This document shows, one piece after another, positions 1 to 11,093 of a stretch of 64,000 bases of DNA. This DNA is from Meandrina meandrites (taxonomy: Eukaryota > Cnidaria > Anthozoa > Scleractinia > Meandrinidae), in contig OY855904.1 in the NCBI GenBank assembly GCA_963693305.1, forward strand, positions 47,302,561-47,366,560, given 5' to 3'. The position numbers and the translations under genes were made by a program. Below the pieces are notes generated by a model that was not told the origin of the DNA, did not search any database, and worked only from the letters and a program-made list of their open reading frames with translations. Each line of letters opens with the position of its first letter. The stretch's first letter is position 1.

Positions 1-243
1 AAGTTTAATGTCCAGTCTCTTAGGGGCTCTTACGACCCTTACACTGCGGGTTCGGGCCTAAACAAACGGATCAGTAGGCTAGCGATTTAGTGCCGTCAGT
101 GTAGGTTGCATCTGTTATTCATACAAACATAAATATATAAGGACTCAATTAAACCCTGTAGTCATGTCAGTCAGTCGTGTAATTTAGCTAACTTAATTTA
201 GTCAGTCGTGTGAATGACGTTCTGGATTCTCGACCTTCGTCTG
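1..243. other. Unassigned left flank
   Basis: No reading frame or RNA gene can be supported here. The sequence is single-copy in the window and stops being so at 244, where the tandem duplication begins. Confidence 0.5.
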
Positions 244-659
244 CTCGGTTTGTTTGTTCAGAGCTTCATGAGCTTATGCACATGCGTTGTTGACCCGTTA
301 CTTACATAAACTAAAACCTAGTGAGTCAGTCGGGAAGAACGGCTGAGCCGATCCGATCCGATCCGATCCGAATTCTATCAGCCGTTCTTAATTGATTTAG
401 ACGTACTTCACATGAACTTAATTTAGCTAATTCGATTCGGCTCATGTGAAGTAAGGCGTCTGAAACGGGCCTTATTGGTTTTAATATTGAAAATGGCATC
501 CCATGGCGTTGGAACTATTCCCTCGCTCAAATAAATCAAACAGAGACAGCCAACTAACAAATTATTACAAAGGTGCACAATTTGCACTAAATTGCAATAA
601 CTTTTACTGACATTAAAAGTGACCTCATGTTGCGCGTTCAGGACGAGCTCCGATGGCAA

Positions 660-1207
660 CCGAAAGTAAATTTACATAATGCGCACAAGAAATATCAACT
701 CATCTCCTTTCCGTTTCTTGTTTCGAAGGCAGCCTGTGGAATATTCTGACACGTATATGAAACTTTTCATTACACCCGTCCGTCTATCTCCCGCCCGTTA
801 ACTTGTGCATTAAACTTACCAGATATCTGCTTTAGGTCCATATCCTTCTCCCGATAATACCTCAGGCGCCATAAATTCTTTAGTACCGCAAATAGATTTT
901 AAAGTTGAAATACCGCCATATTTCTGAAAAAATAGGGGGACAAGAAAACGTTTATTTTCCTAAAGTATAAGATCAGCAAGTTAGTCATAATAGGGTTCGA
1001 GTGGAATAGATACTGGCAAAAGATTTTCAAACTAATAAGGTTCAATTTAAACTCTTTCTATTGTCATGCTATGAGGTCCGACGCCTACTGGCAACTTGTT
1101 AACCGAGCGGCCTGTGTGTATATATTTTTTTAAGATTATTTCTTGCCTGCTGCTACTTCAAAGAAGAGTAAAAGGTGTTTCAAGATGAAATTTTTTCGAA
1201 AAATTGA
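660..1207. other. Non-coding stretch (also at 3386-3933)
   Basis: Both strands are interrupted by frequent stops, and I see no gene, structured RNA or recognisable repeat apart from membership of the duplicated unit. Confidence 0.5.
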
Positions 1208-1281
1208 GGCAGCGTGGCCGAGTGGTTAGAGCGCTGTGTTTGAAATCCAGAAGACCGGGTTCAAATCCCTCGGGGGTGGAA
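1208..1281 (+). repeat. tRNA-derived SINE head or tRNA pseudogene
   Basis: The segment has a pol III A box (TGGCCGAGTGG) and B box (GGTTCAAATCC) at tRNA-like spacing. A TTTGAAA anticodon loop would give UGA, a serine-type anticodon. The anticodon stem is imperfect, there is no long variable arm as a serine tRNA needs, and the acceptor ends do not pair cleanly. It is therefore more likely a SINE head or pseudogene than a functional tRNA. It runs straight into a GGGGGTGGAAGCGGAAT motif that recurs inverted near 7029-7046. Confidence 0.6.
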
Positions 1282-1960
1282 GCGGAATTATTGGACTTAG
1301 GGTATTCATGATTCCCGTCTGGTTTTACCTCGATAATTTATGATTTATGTATAAATTTCTTTCGATATTCATGATTTTTTTTTAATATTTTTTATCCAGT
1401 TTTCAAAATAACTTCTTACCAGTTACGTTTCCAGCGTTTCTGTTGTTTCCTGCTTACACGGTGGTTGTTTGTGCCCGTTTCCTGATAGCAAAGTCTACTT
1501 TTTCAAATAGAGACTTTGCTATCATGGAATTAGGACAGAAACCGATGTGAAATACTTTCACTGATTTCTGTCGTCAAATTATTTCTAAATTATTCACTGT
1601 GTGTAACATACCTAATCACAGTCAAGTTGGTAAGGGACGAAGAGGTGAAGCTAAGGGTGCATTCGCGTTTTTAGTGTTTCCCTGTAGGGGTGTCTGGGGG
1701 CATGCTCCCCCAGATAGTTTTGAAAACTTGATGCTCAGAAATGCTATTCAAATCTCATGGAATATTCATGATCACTCGCAATGACGTCATTGGGATTATG
1801 TAAGCAACTTAATGATATGCAACTGTATCAGTTAAGTTAACAAGTCACGTAGTCAACAACTCGCTATGCTATGGCAGACCAATCGCGTCCTATTCCGGTC
1901 GGCAACAAAGAAGTTGTGGAAATATTACGTTATACAGCCCAGCACAGACCGTGCGATGAA

Positions 1961-2323
1961 TTATCCTGTACCTGAGGCGGTCTTAGTTTTTTTCAGGCCA
2001 GGCGAACTCTCAACAGGAATCTGCGGCGTCACAACAAGATTATGTTTTTTTTTTGTCTCGATACTGCGTCGGTATAGGCTAAGTAAGTAAGGAACAATTG
2101 AATCACTTGCTAGCTTTAAAAGTTTGGGCTGTATGTCGTCAGGGCCTGTTGATTTGTTCGTTTTTAGTGCATCAACTTTATATCGTATCTTTGACCACGA
2201 GACATTGAAGTCTACGAGTAGCGGTACGTTCTTTGTGTCAGCATTTACAACAGTGGCTCCCTTTACATTGTCGGCCGGGTTATCAGATAGCTTTTGTCCA
2301 ATCGTTGCGAAAAATGAGTTCAT
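1961..2323 (-). pseudogene. LINE reverse transcriptase fragment (copy 1)
   Basis: A 120-codon fragment carries the N-terminal RT motif LKTNKSTGPDDI, typical of CR1/L2-like non-LTR retrotransposons, where it precedes the finger and palm motifs. The palm, including the catalytic aspartates, is missing, so no enzyme can be made. It is the duplicate of 4687-5049. Confidence 0.75.
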
Positions 2324-2688
2324 GAGGCAAGCTTTCTCGGAATCATCAAGTGCTAGGGTATTATCGTCCCTTTACAGAGGACCGATGTTCTTACGTATCT
2401 TAGGATTGGTAGCCTTCATAATTAGGTTCCAATATGCTCTCGTGTTTTTGACCTCACTGAACATTTTTGAGAAAAAATGCTGCCTTGGCCTGAGGTGACC
2501 TCATTTCTAACCCTTTTGTTTTCCGTCCACTGTTGAGGGCATTTAGTAGAAGCCGCTGCTTTAAATAACTTGTATCTTCAATTCATCTTGTACCGAGTAA
2601 CGCATGAAATCCAAGGATCGGAGCTGCTTCTGACTTTGACTTCTTTCCAAGGGGCGTGTTCATCACATATGTCATTGAATAAACATTG

Positions 2689-2969
2689 TCAGGCCCACAG
2701 ATGATCGTCGGGATCGTCAAAAATGGATGCAATCTGGAACGGCGCTGTTTCAAGATCGTGTCTGAAACTATTTATATCCATTCTCTTATAGTCTCTTGTC
2801 TTGATAATCTTGGGTGGCGGTCTTTTGTTTTTTATTCTAATGTTCGCATAAATTAAGTGGTGGTCCGATATGCCCAGAGGGAATACGCCTGAAGAGCTGA
2901 CAAGGTCTTTTCTTGTAGTTACAATAAGATCGATTAAGGTGCTTGATGTTATTGTTAATCTTGTAGCTT
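2689..2969 (-). pseudogene. LINE endonuclease C-terminal fragment (copy 1)
   Basis: The duplicate of the 3' part of the endonuclease frame at 5415-5695. It includes the SDHHLIYANI motif, the C-terminal Asp-His signature of exonuclease-endonuclease-phosphatase enzymes. It is cut at the duplication junction and cannot be functional. Confidence 0.7.
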
Positions 2970-3933
2970 CTCGGTTTGTTTGTTCAGAGCTTCATGAGCT
3001 TATGCACATGCGTTGTTGACCCGTTACTTACATAAACTAAAACCTAGTGAGTCAGTCGGGAAGAACGGCTGAGCCGATCCGATCCGATCCGATCCGAATT
3101 CTATCAGCCGTTCTTAATTGATTTAGACGTACTTCACATGAACTTAATTTAGCTAATTCGATTCGGCTCATGTGAAGTAAGGCGTCTGAAACGGGCCTTA
3201 TTGGTTTTAATATTGAAAATGGCATCCCATGGCGTTGGAACTATTCCCTCGCTCAAATAAATCAAACAGAGACAGCCAACTAACAAATTATTACAAAGGT
3301 GCACAATTTGCACTAAATTGCAATAACTTTTACTGACATTAAAAGTGACCTCATGTTGCGCGTTCAGGACGAGCTCCGATGGCAACCGAAAGTAAATTTA
3401 CATAATGCGCACAAGAAATATCAACTCATCTCCTTTCCGTTTCTTGTTTCGAAGGCAGCCTGTGGAATATTCTGACACGTATATGAAACTTTTCATTACA
3501 CCCGTCCGTCTATCTCCCGCCCGTTAACTTGTGCATTAAACTTACCAGATATCTGCTTTAGGTCCATATCCTTCTCCCGATAATACCTCAGGCGCCATAA
3601 ATTCTTTAGTACCGCAAATAGATTTTAAAGTTGAAATACCGCCATATTTCTGAAAAAATAGGGGGACAAGAAAACGTTTATTTTCCTAAAGTATAAGATC
3701 AGCAAGTTAGTCATAATAGGGTTCGAGTGGAATAGATACTGGCAAAAGATTTTCAAACTAATAAGGTTCAATTTAAACTCTTTCTATTGTCATGCTATGA
3801 GGTCCGACGCCTACTGGCAACTTGTTAACCGAGCGGCCTGTGTGTATATATTTTTTTAAGATTATTTCTTGCCTGCTGCTACTTCAAAGAAGAGTAAAAG
3901 GTGTTTCAAGATGAAATTTTTTCGAAAAATTGA

Positions 3934-4007
3934 GGCAGCGTGGCCGAGTGGTTAGAGCGCTGTGTTTGAAATCCAGAAGACCGGGTTCAAATCCCTCGGG
4001 GGTGGAA
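3934..4007 (+). repeat. tRNA-derived SINE head, duplicate copy
   Basis: Identical to the tRNA-like sequence at 1208-1281, carried along by the tandem duplication. Confidence 0.6.
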
Positions 4008-4686
4008 GCGGAATTATTGGACTTAGGGTATTCATGATTCCCGTCTGGTTTTACCTCGATAATTTATGATTTATGTATAAATTTCTTTCGATATTCATGA
4101 TTTTTTTTTAATATTTTTTATCCAGTTTTCAAAATAACTTCTTACCAGTTACGTTTCCAGCGTTTCTGTTGTTTCCTGCTTACACGGTGGTTGTTTGTGC
4201 CCGTTTCCTGATAGCAAAGTCTACTTTTTCAAATAGAGACTTTGCTATCATGGAATTAGGACAGAAACCGATGTGAAATACTTTCACTGATTTCTGTCGT
4301 CAAATTATTTCTAAATTATTCACTGTGTGTAACATACCTAATCACAGTCAAGTTGGTAAGGGACGAAGAGGTGAAGCTAAGGGTGCATTCGCGTTTTTAG
4401 TGTTTCCCTGTAGGGGTGTCTGGGGGCATGCTCCCCCAGATAGTTTTGAAAACTTGATGCTCAGAAATGCTATTCAAATCTCATGGAATATTCATGATCA
4501 CTCGCAATGACGTCATTGGGATTATGTAAGCAACTTAATGATATGCAACTGTATCAGTTAAGTTAACAAGTCACGTAGTCAACAACTCGCTATGCTATGG
4601 CAGACCAATCGCGTCCTATTCCGGTCGGCAACAAAGAAGTTGTGGAAATATTACGTTATACAGCCCAGCACAGACCGTGCGATGAA

Positions 4687-5049
4687 TTATCCTGTACCTG
4701 AGGCGGTCTTAGTTTTTTTCAGGCCAGGCGAACTCTCAACAGGAATCTGCGGCGTCACAACAAGATTATGTTTTTTTTTTGTCTCGATACTGCGTCGGTA
4801 TAGGCTAAGTAAGTAAGGAACAATTGAATCACTTGCTAGCTTTAAAAGTTTGGGCTGTATGTCGTCAGGGCCTGTTGATTTGTTCGTTTTTAGTGCATCA
4901 ACTTTATATCGTATCTTTGACCACGAGACATTGAAGTCTACGAGTAGCGGTACGTTCTTTGTGTCAGCATTTACAACAGTGGCTCCCTTTACATTGTCGG
5001 CCGGGTTATCAGATAGCTTTTGTCCAATCGTTGCGAAAAATGAGTTCAT
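4687..5049 (-). pseudogene. LINE reverse transcriptase N-terminal fragment (copy 2)
   Basis: This is the RT start of the same LINE, with the KSTGPDDIQPKLLK motif. It ends near ETKKKHN, before the palm. The continuation is replaced by the unrelated sequence that carries the tRNA-like repeat. Confidence 0.75.
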
Positions 5050-5414
5050 GAGGCAAGCTTTCTCGGAATCATCAAGTGCTAGGGTATTATCGTCCCTTTA
5101 CAGAGGACCGATGTTCTTACGTATCTTAGGATTGGTAGCCTTCATAATTAGGTTCCAATATGCTCTCGTGTTTTTGACCTCACTGAACATTTTTGAGAAA
5201 AAATGCTGCCTTGGCCTGAGGTGACCTCATTTCTAACCCTTTTGTTTTCCGTCCACTGTTGAGGGCATTTAGTAGAAGCCGCTGCTTTAAATAACTTGTA
5301 TCTTCAATTCATCTTGTACCGAGTAACGCATGAAATCCAAGGATCGGAGCTGCTTCTGACTTTGACTTCTTTCCAAGGGGCGTGTTCATCACATATGTCA
5401 TTGAATAAACATTG

Positions 5415-6209
5415 TCAGGCCCACAGATGATCGTCGGGATCGTCAAAAATGGATGCAATCTGGAACGGCGCTGTTTCAAGATCGTGTCTGAAACTATTTA
5501 TATCCATTCTCTTATAGTCTCTTGTCTTGATAATCTTGGGTGGCGGTCTTTTGTTTTTTATTCTAATGTTCGCATAAATTAAGTGGTGGTCCGATATGCC
5601 CAGAGGGAATACGCCTGAAGAGCTGACAAGGTCTTTTCTTGTAGTTACAATAAGATCGATTAAGGTGCTTGATGTTATTGTTAATCTTGTAGCTTCTTGA
5701 ATGACATTTTGCATATTAAACATCTCGAATATAGAACGTAGTTTGTTGATGTTTGCGTTCGAAATATTTGTGTTGCTTTCTTGATTACCTTCGATAAGAA
5801 GGTTGCAGTTGAAGTCTCCCAGTAGAAAAATATTAGAAGACTTTAACCATGCCTTTTCAAGGGGCGAACTAATTAAATCAAAGAATTTATTGAAGTCCGG
5901 TGGTCTGTACATGACTGAAAACAGTACCGAAGTGCTAGGAAATTTAACTTGCACCCAAATAGCTTCAAGGCCGTCAATAAATAGGTCCTTGCGATGAGTT
6001 GCTTGTAAGTGATCCGCATAGTACAGGATACAGCCGCCACCTTTGCGTCCTTTCCTGTCGAGGCGTAGAAACTTCATCCTGTCAATATCCAAAGCTGTGT
6101 CTGGAACAGTTTTGTCCGGGTGGGTTTTGGTGATAGCGAGCACTTCAAATCTGCAAAATATTTGCAAGCATCTCAGTTCCTCGATCTTTGTTTCGCAAGT
6201 TGCACACAT
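5415..6209 (-). pseudogene. LINE apurinic/apyrimidinic endonuclease domain
   Basis: The 264-codon frame belongs to the exonuclease-endonuclease-phosphatase fold that nicks the target DNA for target-primed reverse transcription. GDFNCNL (the Asp/Asn motif) and SDHHLIYANI (the terminal Asp-His motif) are intact, as is the YRPP block. The usual N-terminal HLNVxxLRNK lies in the neighbouring frame, so a single frame break separates the domain from its start. Downstream, stop codons separate it from RT. Confidence 0.85.
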
Positions 6210-6762
6210 TTAAGTGGCCTACCCTAATGTCTTTAGCTGAGCGGTTTGCGAGTTTGTGAACGAGATCAGAGAGATGACTATCACATTCTTCGTCTGCGTA
6301 CGATGCGTTTATTGGCGTCACCTCCCGAGATTCGGCCATCGATAAAAAGGATTCATCTGACACCGACCCAAATGGTAGGGCGGACATCTGGTTTATATCT
6401 GGGCCACTCTCTTGCAGTGCAGGCTGAGTTACACACCGAGGACAGCTACACGTCATTAGGTCTCTTCTTTGAGTTGCCTTGTATTCCTTGGGCGTAACTT
6501 TCCCGCACTTGATGTGATGTTTTAGGCCGCAAATACTGCAGTCTAGTGCGCGATGGTTGCGAGCGACCGTTCTTGAGCATATTGGGCAGGTATGTTTCAC
6601 TATGCTTGGACCTGGATTTAAGCTGATGTCGCCGCTTGTTATCAGGTGAGTTAGCTGGAAGGTTGAGACGGAATTAGGATATCGATTCACTCTGAGGTTG
6701 AAGTAACCTTTGGCTTGATAACATACAAATCCAATATGGCGTCTGCATTTCCACGAGGACAA
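6145..6762 (-). pseudogene. LINE ORF N-terminal part with PHD-like finger and 2A-like motif
   Basis: The 205-codon frame has a Cys/His-rich PHD-like finger: CPIC, then CSICGLKHHIKC, then CSCPRC, roughly residues 58-105. Such fingers occur in ORF1 or the ORF2 N-terminus of CR1-like LINEs, probably for nucleic-acid or chromatin binding. Just before it is GDISLNPGPS, close to the 2A ribosome-skipping consensus (D-V/I-E-x-N-P-G-P), with Ser in place of Glu. The frame ends with HLNVCNLRNK, the usual lead-in to the endonuclease domain, and overlaps the next frame by 65 bp, a frameshift. The start is the first Met. Confidence 0.75.
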
Positions 6763-7198
6763 GAGTACTAAACGGGATATGCAAGTGACCTATTGTGTTC
6801 CTTGATTTACAGCTCTGTCTGCAACAAAGTAAACAACATTTGGGTCCTTCTGTATGCAATGCCTCCCGGCGATATCGAGGATACAAAGAAGAATACTAAG
6901 GATTATGCGAGAGCGAGTATCGTTCCCGCCCGCCATGTTTAGCCGTAACCTCCTAACGTTTTTCATGATTCCTAAGTTTTAAACACGAAGATTCACGATT
7001 CCTACCAAGTTTACAGCTATGATTCATGATTCCGCTTCCACCCCCGAAAATCCCGTTTTGACCACTAGCTGGTGTTGTTCTCGGTCACCCTTAGTTCAAC
7101 TTCTTGGCTACGTTTGTAAATAGTTAATTGGCCTGCTTCCTGCCAGTTGGGATCTTTCACATTCGACCCGATAAGCCCCACTCGGGTAGGGTCAATTA

Positions 7199-7203
7199 AG
7201 TAT

Positions 7204-7282
<79 letters not shown>

Positions 7283-7294
7283 CTTATTTATTTA
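7199..7294. repeat. (TTTA)n microsatellite
   Basis: About 24 near-perfect TTTA units, with one TTTAC interruption near the right end. The microsatellite stops just before the TTAA-flanked transposon. Confidence 0.97.
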
Positions 7295-7319
7295 CGACAG
7301 AGTATGTTAGAATATTTAA

Positions 7320-9867
7320 GAGCGTCTGACTGTATTTTTTGAGAATCCCGAGACAGGACCGAAAATTCGAATTTTCTTTTATTTCGTCCAAAAGACCCTT
7401 TTGGTGAACTATTTTCAAAAATATTGTTTAAAAGTTCCAGCGAGTTTAATGTTTTTAGACATCTGCGAAAGTTGGAAATACCGCCTGATCCTGCCCGAAC
7501 ACCAAATAATGGCGGATGGAATTTCTGCAAAATAGAGCAGTTTCAACACGCTAGTACAGAAACCTGAAAACTTCCCTTGATCTCATTTTTACACAACTTC
7601 TTATCTATCCTTTGGTCATTATTTCTAGCTATATCTCATCTTGAAGCAAATAAGTTTTGTCCAATTTTCAACCGTTTGAAAAATACAACTATCGCGATTC
7701 AATTTACATGCCAAATTTTAACTGATTTCAGAGGCTCATAATTCGCAGGGTATACCACTAGCTCGAGAAATAAGGGATTCACAAGAGAGAGGTATGCTAT
7801 GTGTTTGTCATATGTAAATATCTAGTTTGGCCCGTGGAAATTAAGCGCGCTAGACGAAAAACTATGGAGGGCATTTTGACAAATCGCGCCAGTTTTGGGC
7901 GGATGAGCAAAACCTTGATTTTGTAATCACGTATTAAAACATAATTCAACCTGTGTCTTGACAAAAAATATTCTTAGACATCGTTTATCGCACATACAAG
8001 TAATATATTTAAATAATACCTCATAAGTGGCCTTGCTAACGGATGGTCAGTCCTCTAGAAATCGGCGAACACAACAAGTTGAAAATACCGCCTGATCCTG
8101 CGCGAACACGAAATAATGGCGGATGGAATTTCTGCAAAATAGAGCAGTTTCAACACGCTAGTACAGAAACCTGAAAACTTCCCTTGATCTCATTTTTACA
8201 CAACTTCTTATCTATCCTTTGGTCATTATTTCTAGCTATATTTCATCTTGAAGTAAATAAGTTTTGTCCAATTTTCGACCGTTTGAAAAATACAACTATC
8301 GCCATTCAATTTACATGCCAAATTTTAACTGATTTCAGAGGGTCATAATTTGCAGAGTATACCACTAGCTCGGGAAATAAGGAGTTCACAAGAGAGAGGC
8401 ATGCTATGTGTTTGTCATATGTAAATATCTAGTTTGGCCCGTGGGCGGATGAGCAAAACCTTGATTTTGTGATCACGTATTTTAAAAAACATAATTCAAC
8501 CTGTGTCTTGACAAAAAATATTCTTAGACATCGTTTATCGCACATACAAGTAATATATTTAAATAATACCTCATAAGTGGCCTTGCTAACGGATGGTCAG
8601 TCCTCAAGAAATCGGCGAACACAACAGGTTTCGATGAAAGTCAGCCAATACTAGTAACACATGAAGAGAAACGTTGCTTTCAAAATCTGATCAACGTTGA
8701 TGGGTAAATCGGGAAAATCCACTCTAACTTCTTTCTTGTTTATCTCCTGCAATTGTTTCCCATTTTCTTTTAAAAAGGAAGAAAAATTCCAGGCCGGAAC
8801 GCTAAATCGTGAGCCCGAAGCAACATGCAAATAAGACGTTTGTTGACGGGACATCGGATATGCAAATTAGGTAGTTCAGTCACGGTGTCACGCCATGCTA
8901 TTCTCAACATGATAGTATAAATTTGCATATATCCAAGTTTGCACTCTTTAAGCGCTTTATTTGGACTATTTACTCCCCGTATTATCAGCAGAAGAAATTG
9001 GTAGTAAAGGACATGGCCAACAAAGCAGTAGTGAGAGCTTTTCTGGCATATCTACTGAATTTAGGACAATTTTCGTCTCTAGAACTGCCGTTCGTGGCTT
9101 GAGGGTCGACATTGATCAAAACCTGTTGTGTTCGCCGATTTCTAGAGGACTGACCATCCGTAAGCAAGGCCACTTATGAGGTATTATTTAAATATATTAC
9201 TTGTATGTGCGATAAACGATGTCTAAGAATATTTTTTGTCAAGACACAGGTTGAATTATGTTTTAATACGTGATTACAAAATCAAGGTTTTGCTCATCCG
9301 CCCAAAACTGGCGCGATTTGTCAAAATGCCCTCCATAGTTTTTCGTCTAGCGCGCTAAATTTCCACGGGCCAAACTAGATATTTACATATTACAAACACA
9401 TAGCATACCTCTCTCTTGTGAACCCCTTATTTCTCGAGCTAGTGGTATACCCTGCGAATTATGAGCCTCTGAAATCAGTTAAAATTTGGCATGTAAATTG
9501 AATCGCGATAGTTGTATTTTTCAAACGGTTGAAAATTGGACAAAACGATGAAATATAGCTAGAAATAATGACCAAAGGATAGATAAGAAGTTGTGTAGAA
9601 ATGAGATCAAGGGAAGTTTTCAGCTTTCTGTACTAGTGTGTTGAAACTGCTCTATTTTGCAGAAATTCCATCCGCCATTATTTGGTGTTCGGGCAGGATC
9701 AGGCGGTATTTCCAACTTTCGCAGATTTCTCAAAAAATTAAACTCGCTGGAACTTTTAAACAATATTTTTGAAAAAAGTTCACCAAAAGGGTCTTTTGGA
9801 CGAAATAAAAGAAAATTCGAATTTTCGGTCCTGTCTCGGGATTCTCAAAAAATACAGTCAGACGCTC
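7320..9867. mobile_element. TTAA-flanked DNA transposon, non-autonomous, long inverted ends
   Basis: The outer sequence GAGCGTCTGACTG at 7320 is the reverse complement of the right end at 9855-9867. Both ends are flanked by TTAA (7316-7319 and 9868-9871), the duplication made by Kolobok and piggyBac transposases. The inverted arms extend about 750 bp (7320 to about 8075, and about 9115 to 9867). The left arm has been partly duplicated in direct orientation: about 7467-8075 recurs at about 8079-8635. The centre (8636-9115) has no transposase-like frame, and small frames inside the arms are mirror images of each other. It must be mobilised in trans, or is fossil. Confidence 0.8.
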
Positions 9868-9871
9868 TTAA

Positions 9872-10135
9872 GAACTGTTAAGGGGTAATAAGCGTTCACA
9901 GAGTCGGGGCGTGCTGCATTAAATTAAATAAATACCTAGTGTAGGTCTTCTTTCACAAATTAAAAGCATTTCGTTAACTAAACAAACCAGTTTTTCTTGG
10001 CATTTTTTAACATGGAAAACATCTTTGTTAGGTCAGGACTCGCGACACAATGGACTTCTTCAATTTGCTTGCCAATAACAGAGTTTTTGTGCTCCTCTAT
10101 GCGTTGATGAAGATGTCGTTTTGTATAACTAAATG
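9872..10135. other. Intergenic stretch without recognisable feature
   Basis: I see no coding frame, RNA gene or repeat between the TTAA transposon and the Harbinger-like MITE. Confidence 0.5.
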
Positions 10136-10138
10136 TAA

Positions 10139-11090
10139 AGCTGTGCTCACATTAAACCCGAAACATGTTTAGAGTAAACCTGTTTCAACGAAACATGTTT
10201 CACCTAAACATGTTTGTTAAGGTAGTGGCAAACGAGGACACAATGTTGCGGACACTTTGTGGCGGACACAAATGTTTCCCTGTTTGTCCCCGCGAGCAAC
10301 ATTTATTGCGGACACAAAATTTGTGTCCGAGACACAAGAATGTTTCTGATTTCTTTCAGAAACATTTTGTGTCCGCAACAAATGTTTCCCGGTTTGCTCG
10401 CCCAAGAAAACATCATGAGCAACAATGTGTCCGCCACAATGTGTCCTCGTTTGCCACTGCCTTTAATGCATTGTTCACATCAGATTGTCATTTTCAAACA
10501 CGTTTCATGCCTGGTTGTGTAATTTATGCGGTTTTACACACGTTTTTACGGTGCTCGCATAAATCGTGTACAAAACAACAACATTGCATTCACCATTTTG
10601 TTTAGTGTCAATATTCAAGCCCTTCGGATGAGAAGGGCTTTCAGGCGTTTGACGAGCAGACAGCATTTGCGCTATCATCGGTACAAGAATAATTTTTTGT
10701 AAGTTTTGGTTTTGTGTTGCGCTTGCAGCCGCTGTCGTTAAGTTTCGTGGCGATGTTTTCCTAAATATTCTGCTTTCAACCCATCGCCAATAATTGCCGT
10801 TGTATTGCAAAATTGGCCTACACCTCAACAAAATATTTGGTCTCACATATAATAGGCCAAATTTTGGATCTAATGGGCACTTGCGGCCTCTCCGCATGTC
10901 CGCCATTTTAAACGTGTTTCGTCTGATCATGATCGAAACTACCTCTTGAGGTTGTTTCAATCATGCTCAGAAGAAACATGTTTCGATCATGATTCGCGCA
11001 ACGCACCGTCTGATGTGAACACTTTTCATAGCGAAACATGCTTCATTCGTGATCAGACTACTCATGTTTCGGCCTGGTGTGAACACAGCT
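10139..11090. mobile_element. Harbinger-like non-autonomous element (952 bp)
   Basis: Inverted ends AGCTGTGCTCACA and TGTGAACACAGCT are flanked by TAA on both sides (10136-10138 and 11091-11093). A 3-bp TWA target duplication is the PIF/Harbinger signature. Inside the ends are repeated AAACATGTTT and GAAACATG motifs in both orientations. A 151-codon minus frame at 10505-10960 shows no known domain and I do not call it a gene. A second MITE is nested at 10220-10462. Confidence 0.65.
10220..10462. mobile_element. Nested foldback MITE (243 bp)
   Basis: The element is nearly one palindrome: AGGTAGTGGCAAACGAGGAC at the left is mirrored by GTCCTCGTTTGCCACTGCCT at the right with one mismatch. Further mirrored blocks (GGACACAAATGTTT) continue towards the centre. 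TTA lies on both sides (10217-10219 and 10463-10465), again Harbinger-type. Confidence 0.7.
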
Positions 11091-11093
11091 TAA

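Larger units (their letters stand above)
244..2969. repeat. Tandem duplication, copy 1 (2,726 bp)
   Basis: Every landmark in this segment recurs exactly 2,726 bp downstream: the tRNA-like sequence, the pentameric GATCC run near 351-372, the LINE RT fragment and all frame boundaries. I saw no mismatch between copies. The start is set where 244 onward (CTCGGTTTG) matches 2970 onward while the preceding base differs. The unit ends inside the LINE endonuclease, so copy 1 contains a LINE cut at 2969. Perfect identity means a very recent duplication or an assembly artefact such as a misjoined haplotype. Confidence 0.93.
2970..5695. repeat. Tandem duplication, copy 2 (2,726 bp)
   Basis: This is the second copy of the 244-2969 unit. 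It abuts copy 1 directly and then continues into unique LINE sequence after 5695 (AGCTTCTTGA here, against AGCTTCTCGG at the copy 1/copy 2 junction). Because the LINE is continuous only across the right border, copy 2 is probably the original locus and copy 1 the added one, if the duplication is real. Confidence 0.93.
4687..6762 (-). mobile_element. CR1-like LINE, 3'-truncated
   Basis: Read on the minus strand the order is PHD-like zinc finger, AP endonuclease, linker, then the start of RT, as in CR1/L2-like non-LTR elements. The element stops within RT, so the 3' side is lost. This is unusual, because LINE copies are normally truncated at the 5' end, and it suggests a later deletion or rearrangement. 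The frame changes between the PHD and endonuclease parts and again before RT, so the copy is dead. A GGGGGTGGAAGCGGAAT motif at 3997-4014 recurs inverted at 7029-7046. Confidence 0.8.

Noticed and set aside
1208..1281. Functional tRNA-Ser
   Set aside because: Weak anticodon stem, no long variable arm and unpaired acceptor ends. Better explained as a SINE head.
1599..1784. 61-codon frame with GVWGHAPPDSF
   Set aside because: Present identically at 4325 only because of the tandem duplication. The sequence is repeat-like and has no domain.
7147..7329. Frame with repeated LFIY
   Set aside because: Translation of the (TTTA)n microsatellite.
10505..10960. 151-codon minus frame as a gene
   Set aside because: It lies wholly inside a Harbinger-like non-autonomous element and shows no domain or start context.
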